Shown one piece after another: positions 5,822 through 11,508 of a stretch of DNA of 11,508 nucleotides. Position 1 is the stretch's first letter. Every line of letters starts with the position of its first letter. The notes beneath the pieces were generated by a model. That model made no database searches. It saw only the letters and a program-made list of their open reading frames with translations, and had not been told where the DNA came from. The stretch is from NCBI GenBank assembly GCA_036939355.1, contig JALLAP010000774.1:1-11508 (forward strand), in the 5' to 3' direction. This DNA comes from Thalassiosira profunda. Its lineage: Eukaryota > Bacillariophyta > Thalassiosirophyceae > Thalassiosirales > Thalassiosiraceae. A program made the translations under genes and the position numbers.

Positions 5822-8800
5822 ATGGACGCGTTCATCGGCATCGACATCGACGTCGAGCCCCCGGCCGCGCCGCCGGGCGCCGGCGGTAAGGCTCCGCGCC
5901 GGGAGAGCGCACCTATCAAATCCGGCGCCAAGCGAAAACGCCCGCGGTCCGCCCCCGCACAACCACAACATGCACAATCACCCGCAACGACGTCGAGGAA
6001 GCGGCCGCGGAAGCCCCCGCCGCCGCCCGCCCCGCCCTCCTCGCTCGTGTCGTTGTTGAAAACCGACTCTGCCGTGCGATCGTACTTTCAGAGCCTGCAA
6101 GAAAATCTGGATTACGACGTCGACAAGTGGCGGCACGAGGCGGCGAAGTGGAAACGGGCGGCCGCGGCCTCCTCTCCGGAAACGAACAAGAATGGAAGGA
6201 AGGGAACCAATGGTGGGGCGGGAGGCAGGAAGAGGAGGGGCAAGCCAAAGGGGGGAGAAGTTGGCAAAGATAGAACGTCAGAGATAGAGAAGGATGTTGA
6301 TGACGATGGGAGCAACGTGCCCATCACGGACGAGGCCCTCTTCGGGGACATGGGCAGCGATGACAGCAGCCATTCCAGCGCGTCAGAAATTGCAATTGAT
6401 GATGGGAAGATGCGTTCTTCGCTAGCTTCAGAGGGCGGGGATGTGGAAGCAATGATTAGCTTTGATAGAGAGAGGACATCGCTCGTCCTGGGGAAATTGA
6501 GGGAGGCCAAGCGATGCCTGGATTTGCTGGGCGTGTCTTTGGTGGAGGTGGAGGTGAAGACGACGGAGCAACCTCTACCAGAGGATTCTGTGTTGGGCAA
6601 AGATGAGGGGGTGGGGGGAGCTCAGAATGAGAACGATACGGCTGATGCTGCCGCCAAAACTGCACCCATGGCCGCCGTAGAACGGATACTACACCGACAG
6701 TCGGACGAAAAGGTGGCTGCGGAGATGATGGCCTCTCTGCGGACGCTGATCAAGACTTCGTCGTGCGTAGGGCCTGACACACAGACTGGTGCTTCTGAAT
6801 CCAACGAGGCAGACGAAAGCACTCAGGAGGGCGGAAACAAATTGAGCCACGAGGAACTGATACATTGGCGCCGGTTGCGTCGTGCGTGCCATCCATTTTG
6901 CCGGGGTGGGCAACTCCACGTGCCCACCGTATACTTTGGCGAAGATGACGCGGAAAATGACAATGCAACGCAGCACCCAGCGGCAGTGGGATTGAGGATG
7001 ATCGTGACCGTTCTCTCCACAATGGAGTGCTATTATTGCGGGGACGAGGTAGAAGATGGTGACTGGTCGGCGATCTTTGGCAACGAAAGTGAAGACGCGG
7101 CAATCCTCGAGGTTGGAATGCGGAATCGGTGTCGCCTCCCCGAAATGGTCCTCTCCTCCCTCGACGTCGAGATCACGCGGGTGTGGGCCTTGACCGACCG
7201 TTCCGCCAATCTCAACGAACCGACCATCCATTTTCACCCTGAGGACGTGCTCGACCCGGGCGATCCCGCGCTCAAGGACGTTGCCAACCAAATGTACGCC
7301 GAAAGGAGCTACAATCGCCTCGTGGCCCTGGAAGAGAGAATTGCGCACGCGCGGATAGCAACCACGTTGCACCACCGCCACGGCAATTTGCAAAAGGCGG
7401 CGGAGCTTGTGGTTGGATTTATCATCTCATCGGCACCGTCGCTGTGCGAGAAATATCCCACGCTGCCGCCGCCGCTGAGCATGTGCGTGTTGGAGGCGCT
7501 TCTTGCCCCGCCGAGCTATGCTCCTGATAAGCTGTTCAATGGCGAAAAGTCACTGGCAGCACACGGCTGGTTTGAGCAGCAGGTCCGGGAAATGTTTGCT
7601 ACGCCAAGTACAGATGCACCAGACGATTTGGCGTTGCTCTTGTTGAGAGCCATTGCCTATCCTGTCCACGTGGCTGCCAGCATATGGGCGGAACGAAGTC
7701 GCTGCAGCGAGGATCGCATACGGGACATGGCCATCGTCGAAGTGAGAGCGTACGAACGTGTGAAAATTCTTGGCTCGTGGCTAAGCGATCCCTCGTTTGA
7801 GCTTCTTGATGGCAATCAGTTTGATGCGGAGCGTGTTGCCAATCAGGGATCGGAAATCCTTTCAACTGCCTTGCGTAATATCGGAAGCATTACTGAGAAA
7901 CCGGATGAAAGCAAGGTGCGGGCAGTGGTAGGACTCTGCTGCACCATCTCGCTGCTTGTCCTGGGAGACGAGGGCCGAATCATCCAGCTTTGCGAAAGCA
8001 ATTTACCCGGCGCAAAAGAGTCTTGCAACGATGCCAATGCCAACTCCAGCCCCTTTCTCTTGCCTGCGTGCTGCTCGGCCTATTCCATCACAATGGGTCG
8101 GAAGTGGCAGACGATGAAGCTTGGCGATGCAAGCACCAGGCGAGAGGCGGTGGCCTCTGCCATTGAAGACAAATTTGATCCGATCCTCGAGTCGATTGCA
8201 AATCACGCTCGTCCAGATGACTGGCCTACAATTGACATTGTCGTGCAATGTTGCGTTCTTCTTGGAGACGGACGTCGCTTGCTACGACTTGCCATGAAAG
8301 TGATACCAAGCCTGACGCGTTTGGTCATGGCGCCAGGAGATGGCACTGATGCGTCAATGGAAAACCGACGACTCGTTTCCAGAACAATGGCATCGCTCGT
8401 CGATGCCTGCGAAATCCCCACCGTCCGGATCATCAATCTGGAACGCCGACCGGACCGCGCACTCGATTTCATGGGGTGTGCCGTCAATAGGGAGCAGTTG
8501 ATCGTCATCAGAGGGCCCACGAAACTGAGACCAAAGTCTCACATCTTGTCCAGCGAAAATGCAAAGTCTTATGCCGCCTCACGGGAGAACGACGAAGATT
8601 GTCTTGGAGGTTTTGCTTTTGACGGAAAGGGAACGCAGAGGGAGCTCGAAAGCCAACTGAAGCAACGGATGGATGGAAAGGGCGCCCTGAAAGACTTTGT
8701 GGCAGACCAATGGCGGCCGAGTGACCTGAAAGCTTTCGATCGGGACGCGCGTGACGACTTCAAGCTTGTCCGTACGAGCAATACCGAGAAAGCCTGTACT

Positions 8801-9553
8801 CTATCGCACGTTGCGAGCTGGATGGGCGTCGAGTCCACGCTCTCTCAAATTGGCACCACTGCAGGGAACAATTGCGAGCTGTATGGACACGAATGGTACG
8901 AGAAGAAGCTCCTGCGGATGTTCAAGATATCCGGCTTCGCCAGAGGACCCGCCATGCTGCAAGAGAACGAGGGCATGGACCCGGTGCCGGTGTGCGTCGT
9001 TTTGGAGGACGATGCCGTCCTCCACGATCGATTCGCGGAGCGACTTGCATCCTTGCTCGAGGAACTGCCACGAGACTTCCACTTTTGCTCCTTGGGATAC
9101 AGCCGTCCGAAATACGCGCCGATGGTCGAATACTCGGCCCATCTGGGCATTCCGTCTTGCCTTTGGTATCTCACTGGCTACGTCTTATCGCTCGCAGGGG
9201 CGCGGCATCTGATCCAGAGTCTTCCCGTGGTGGGCCCGGTAGACAGCTGGATTGGATTGAAGATGTGCGCCAACTTTGAGAACAAGTTTGGCGATCAAAT
9301 GGGCGTGGGCAAATTCACCAAGGCCCACGCCAAATTGCCCTCGCGCAAAGATTTGGCAAAGATCGTGAAATTCCGCGCCTTCGCGGCCTTGGCCCCGCTG
9401 TGCGAGCAAAAGGTCGGCACGGCCGAGACGGCCATGTCGAGGGGAGGCTGGAGGGACAAGGACACGGACATCGCATACAGTGGAGCAACGAACGATAAAC
9501 GTCCACACCACCGAAAGGGGCGGGTGGGACAGCAAAAGGTAGGAGCGCAGTAG
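5822..9553 (+). CDS. Large protein with C-terminal family-25 glycosyltransferase domain
   Basis: Intronless, 1,243 residues from the ATG at 5822; the frame is open further back, with another ATG at 5717 adding 35 UTR-like residues. I prefer 5822 because MDAFIGIDIDVE looks like a natural start, although its -3 base is C. Residues 15-75 are basic and proline-rich with nuclear-localisation-like clusters (KRKRPR, RKRPRKPPPPP). Residues 75-112 hold a helix-like block (SLLKTDSAVRSYFQSLQENL, then DYDVDKWRHEA). An acidic/Ser stretch spans 155-205. Residues 340-860 are globular, helix-rich and unrecognised. Residues 868-1150 match family GT25: IINLERRPDR (870-879), TLSH (993-996), VVLEDDAVLHD (1059-1069, the metal-binding EDD) and LTGYVLSLAGARHL. 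GT25 enzymes transfer sugars from nucleotide-sugar donors to lipopolysaccharide or protein hydroxylysine. No signal peptide or membrane helix is evident, which is odd for a secretory-pathway transferase. Donor and acceptor are unknown. Confidence 0.8.
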   Translation: MDAFIGIDIDVEPPAAPPGAGGKAPRRESAPIKSGAKRKRPRSAPAQPQHAQSPATTSRKRPRKPPPPPAPPSSLVSLLKTDSAVRSYFQSLQENLDYDVDKWRHEAAKWKRAAAASSPETNKNGRKGTNGGAGGRKRRGKPKGGEVGKDRTSEIEKDVDDDGSNVPITDEALFGDMGSDDSSHSSASEIAIDDGKMRSSLASEGGDVEAMISFDRERTSLVLGKLREAKRCLDLLGVSLVEVEVKTTEQPLPEDSVLGKDEGVGGAQNENDTADAAAKTAPMAAVERILHRQSDEKVAAEMMASLRTLIKTSSCVGPDTQTGASESNEADESTQEGGNKLSHEELIHWRRLRRACHPFCRGGQLHVPTVYFGEDDAENDNATQHPAAVGLRMIVTVLSTMECYYCGDEVEDGDWSAIFGNESEDAAILEVGMRNRCRLPEMVLSSLDVEITRVWALTDRSANLNEPTIHFHPEDVLDPGDPALKDVANQMYAERSYNRLVALEERIAHARIATTLHHRHGNLQKAAELVVGFIISSAPSLCEKYPTLPPPLSMCVLEALLAPPSYAPDKLFNGEKSLAAHGWFEQQVREMFATPSTDAPDDLALLLLRAIAYPVHVAASIWAERSRCSEDRIRDMAIVEVRAYERVKILGSWLSDPSFELLDGNQFDAERVANQGSEILSTALRNIGSITEKPDESKVRAVVGLCCTISLLVLGDEGRIIQLCESNLPGAKESCNDANANSSPFLLPACCSAYSITMGRKWQTMKLGDASTRREAVASAIEDKFDPILESIANHARPDDWPTIDIVVQCCVLLGDGRRLLRLAMKVIPSLTRLVMAPGDGTDASMENRRLVSRTMASLVDACEIPTVRIINLERRPDRALDFMGCAVNREQLIVIRGPTKLRPKSHILSSENAKSYAASRENDEDCLGGFAFDGKGTQRELESQLKQRMDGKGALKDFVADQWRPSDLKAFDRDARDDFKLVRTSNTEKACTLSHVASWMGVESTLSQIGTTAGNNCELYGHEWYEKKLLRMFKISGFARGPAMLQENEGMDPVPVCVVLEDDAVLHDRFAERLASLLEELPRDFHFCSLGYSRPKYAPMVEYSAHLGIPSCLWYLTGYVLSLAGARHLIQSLPVVGPVDSWIGLKMCANFENKFGDQMGVGKFTKAHAKLPSRKDLAKIVKFRAFAALAPLCEQKVGTAETAMSRGGWRDKDTDIAYSGATNDKRPHHRKGRVGQQKVGAQ

Positions 9554-9581
9554 CATGGATTCATTTCACACAAGAACACAT
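9554..9581. other. Minimal convergent spacer between two stop codons
   Basis: Only 28 bp separate the TAG of the glycosyltransferase-fusion gene (+) from the TGA of the TatD gene (-). Normal 3' UTRs of both transcripts must therefore overlap and run into the opposite gene's coding sequence. No polyadenylation signal is recognisable. Confidence 0.8.
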
Positions 9582-10697
9582 TCACTTATTCCCATCGAGT
9601 CCAAAGAAGCCGATGGCATTTGTGGTCGTAATCTCTGCCAACTCTTGTAGCGTGAGTTCCTCCTCGTTCCGTTCTCTCCGGCCCACATTCAGCTCGTCGC
9701 ACACCATCTCCAACACCAATGGCAGCGCGCTGGGCACGTTGGGATACTGGCTCTTGAGCCGCTTCCTCTTCTTGGCCGACAAACTGCTGAACGCCTCGCC
9801 CTCCGCCTCGAAGAAGCTGTCTTTGTTCCCAGCAAACCCCATGTACGGAGCATCCGTCTCGATCATGAGCCTGTCCAATGGTATGATTCCCTCGCGCAGG
9901 CAGCGCTTCACCTCCTCGCTCCCTGCGCTGGCCCGTCCGCCGGCGATGGATGTGTGATATCCTCGGTTTATGTACTCCACACATTCCTCATAAGTTCCGG
10001 TGTAGCAATGCACAATGATCTTTGGCATCGGTTGGCCCGCATGCTTTCCCATCGCTTCATCAATACATTGCAACGTATCATCGAACGCCAACCTCTCGTG
10101 CAGAAATACTGGCAGATCATACTCGAATGCCAGGTCCAGCTGGGCCCTGAACCACGGCATTTGGTGCTCCCGGTCGGGAAAGCCCTCCGAGTAATCCAAC
10201 CCGGTCTCCCCAATGCAGCCGATCGTTCGCCTCGCGTCGGGATGGTCCAACAGCGCTCGGATTCTGCCGATGCTCGCGTCCGGATCGCCCTCCTCGAGCG
10301 CGTGGTAGGGATGCACCCCCACCGTCGTTTTGATCTCCACCCCATTGCGCTGTTGGGCGGTGGACGATGTTAGCAGTTCCACCGAGCGCTCGGACTCGTC
10401 GGTGCTGGAGGAGGGCGACAGCATCCCTCTGATGTTGGAGGCGACGGTCGACGGATGATGTAATATTTGGAGCGGAGGTGCCCCCTCAACTTCGATGGAC
10501 GAGACGGACTCCATTACGGTGATCAAGTCGGCGTGGAGAAGGTTGCAATCGACGTCCACCAGCGCCGGACCACGCGATGGTTGCGCGCCATCACCATCCA
10601 TTGTCGCCATCGCCATCAGTCGTCTCCCTCGCGCGTACCAGTTGTGCCGACCCCGCCGGTGGGAGAGGGAGACAAAGGCCGCGCGGAGCAGCTTCAT
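9582..10697 (-). CDS. TatD-family metal-dependent hydrolase (TATDN1-like)
   Basis: The ATG at 10695-10697 is the first in this frame and gives 371 residues. TatD proteins are TIM-barrel metallohydrolases, many with 3'-5' exonuclease or DNase activity. Motifs in order: LVDVDCNLLHADL (46-58), TVGVHPYHA (125-133), IGCIGETGLDYSEG (159-172, metal-ligand Glu), PVFLHERLAFDDTL (196-209, His), KIIVHCYTGTYEECVEY (226-242, His) and LMIETDAPYMGF (277-288, Asp). The usual N-terminal HxH is absent; the CNLL position recalls the NLTD found in eukaryotic TATDN1. An insertion of about 20 Ser/Thr/Glu residues (94-115) precedes strand 2. The first 27 residues are Arg-rich without acids (MKLLRAAFVSLSHRRGRHN), compatible with mitochondrial import. 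Starting at Met28 instead would remove this leader. Likely role: DNA repair, turnover or apoptosis-type degradation. Confidence 0.87.
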   Translation of the reverse strand: MKLLRAAFVSLSHRRGRHNWYARGRRLMAMATMDGDGAQPSRGPALVDVDCNLLHADLITVMESVSSIEVEGAPPLQILHHPSTVASNIRGMLSPSSSTDESERSVELLTSSTAQQRNGVEIKTTVGVHPYHALEEGDPDASIGRIRALLDHPDARRTIGCIGETGLDYSEGFPDREHQMPWFRAQLDLAFEYDLPVFLHERLAFDDTLQCIDEAMGKHAGQPMPKIIVHCYTGTYEECVEYINRGYHTSIAGGRASAGSEEVKRCLREGIIPLDRLMIETDAPYMGFAGNKDSFFEAEGEAFSSLSAKKRKRLKSQYPNVPSALPLVLEMVCDELNVGRRERNEEELTLQELAEITTTNAIGFFGLDGNK

Positions 10698-10849
10698 TGG
10701 CCCGTCGTGCGTGTGGAGATCAGATCTGATCAGATCTGATCGAATGTGGGTGATGACGGGCGGGCGGGACGGATGGATTACGCGTCTCTCTCGCTCTTCG
10801 TCTTGCACAACAACAGCCGACGACTCGACACTCGCGCTGTCACCAGGCC
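10698..10849. promoter_or_regulatory. Compact divergent promoter of TatD and kinase genes
   Basis: This 152-bp space separates the TatD ATG (-) from the kinase ATG (+), so a single nucleosome-sized interval must hold both promoters and both 5' UTRs. It contains a 24-bp perfect palindrome at 10718-10741, close to the TatD start. The kinase side (10790-10849) is pyrimidine-rich (CGTCTCTCTCGCTCTTCG). No TATA box is seen. Confidence 0.55.
10718..10741. repeat. 24-bp perfect palindrome made of five GATC sites
   Basis: The sequence is five GATC tetramers at exact 5-bp spacing, separated by A, T, A and T. This also contains two direct copies of CAGATCTGAT (10721-10730, 10731-10740). The whole block equals its own reverse complement. 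It sits 21 bp upstream of the TatD ATG and 109 bp upstream of the kinase ATG. It may be a multimeric factor-binding site, a hairpin in the TatD 5' UTR, or a methylation-prone GATC cluster. Confidence 0.85.
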
Positions 10850-11508
10850 ATGGCGGCGAGGGCGCTCCGGCGCGCCTTGGGGGATGCCCCGAGGGCCTCC
10901 AACAACCGATGGGTGGCGTCCGTGGCCGCCCTCGCCTCCGCGGCGGCGGCAGCGTCTCTAACGCGGCGCGAGGAAGATTCGGAATGCAGTGGAGCTCGGC
11001 GCGACATCAGAATTGCCGGCGGCGATATTGGCGGCATCGACGCCCTCCTCCGCCAGCGGAGGCCATTGGGAGGTTCAGTAAATGTCGCCCGTTGCGATGA
11101 CTTGCTGCCGTATCACAGATTGAGCCAGCGACCGCCGCACCTCCGGCCAAACGACGAATCGTCCCAGGGCAACGCGGGGAATGGAGGGAGATCGGCGGGC
11201 TTCGGGCCGTGGCAGCCCCGCATGGCGGCGTCGCGCAAATCATTGTTGCATCGTCGATCGCGGCACGGGAGCGAGGAGAAGGAGATGGACATGGAGGAGA
11301 AGTACAAGATTGATCATATGACGATTTTGGGGGAGGGAGCCTACGGCCGCGTCCACCCCGCCCGCCTGGTGTCCACCGGGGAAAAGGTGGCGCTGAAGAA
11401 GATCTCCAAGCGCTACACCGATTCGGCCGCGTTCAATTCCGAGACGGAGGCCCTGTTGCGGATCTACGAGAACGGGGGACATCCCAACATCTCGGGCTTG
11501 CGGGACAT
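10850..11508 (+). CDS. Serine/threonine protein kinase, 5' part only
   Basis: The frame is open from the ATG at 10850 (G at -3, G at +4, the context GCCATGG) to the window edge, giving 219 residues. The kinase domain starts near residue 152: LGEGAYGRV (160-168, glycine loop), VALKK with the ATP-binding Lys183, an acidic helix-C segment FNSETEALL (195-203) and HPNISGL (211-217). The style fits the CAMK/CDPK or CDK-like groups, but the HRD and DFG motifs lie beyond the window, so the group is undecided. Residues 1-40 combine an Arg-rich start with an Ala-rich hydrophobic stretch (WVASVAALASAAAAASL) and could be a mitochondrial presequence or a signal anchor. Residues 41-150 are low-complexity and charged. 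It shares a short divergent promoter with the TatD gene. Confidence 0.83.
   Translation, partial: MAARALRRALGDAPRASNNRWVASVAALASAAAAASLTRREEDSECSGARRDIRIAGGDIGGIDALLRQRRPLGGSVNVARCDDLLPYHRLSQRPPHLRPNDESSQGNAGNGGRSAGFGPWQPRMAASRKSLLHRRSRHGSEEKEMDMEEKYKIDHMTILGEGAYGRVHPARLVSTGEKVALKKISKRYTDSAAFNSETEALLRIYENGGHPNISGLRD

Noticed and set aside
6689..7393. 234-codon - strand frame inside the glycosyltransferase-fusion gene
   Set aside because: Antisense shadow. The + strand frame encodes the continuous, domain-bearing protein.
10698..10808. Upstream extension of the TatD frame
   Set aside because: It contains no ATG, starts at TTG, and its IRSDLIRSDL repeat is just the translated DNA palindrome at 10718-10741.
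10495..11100. 201-codon + strand frame across the TatD 5' end, the promoter and the kinase start
   Set aside because: It overlaps two supported genes in other frames and contains only Arg/Ser/Pro-rich sequence typical of a GC-rich shadow.

Overview
This looks like a nuclear segment from a eukaryotic alga, most likely a diatom of the Thalassiosira/Cyclotella type. That is an inference from gene content and style, not from a marker gene. The supporting signs are GT-AG introns of about 80-110 nt, good eukaryotic start contexts (purine at -3, G at +4), closely packed genes on both strands, a MYND-finger gene, a small protein resembling the short V-x-F/FK proteins common in diatoms, and TACGTA-rich promoter repeats. 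There are no operons, rRNAs, tRNAs, transposons or CRISPR arrays.

Layout. (1) 54-1022, + strand: a three-exon cold-shock-domain protein with an unrecognised C-terminal half. (2) 1631-1966, - strand: a small diatom-type protein. (3) 2591-3292, - strand: a MYND zinc-finger protein. A 12-bp tandem repeat lies upstream of it (3521-3556). (4) 3617-5434, - strand: a 605-residue intronless protein with an N-terminal helical region, a RelA/SpoT-like nucleotidyltransferase module and C-terminal leucine-rich segments. (5) 5822-9553, + strand: a 1,243-residue intronless protein. It has a basic, proline-rich, acidic N-terminus that looks nuclear, a long uncharacterised middle and a C-terminal family-25 glycosyltransferase domain. 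(6) 9582-10697, - strand: a TatD-family metal-dependent hydrolase, closest in style to TATDN1. (7) 10850 to the window end, + strand: the start of a Ser/Thr protein kinase, cut by the window edge.

Genes 4/5 and 6/7 are divergent pairs and may share promoters (5435-5821 and 10698-10849). Each of these intergenic spaces holds a perfect inverted repeat. Genes 5 and 6 are convergent, with only 28 bp between their stop codons. The genes do not form an obvious pathway; they look like unrelated housekeeping and signalling genes placed side by side. The two proteins most worth following are the RelA/SpoT-LRR fusion and the glycosyltransferase fusion, because both join domains in ways I do not recognise from described families.
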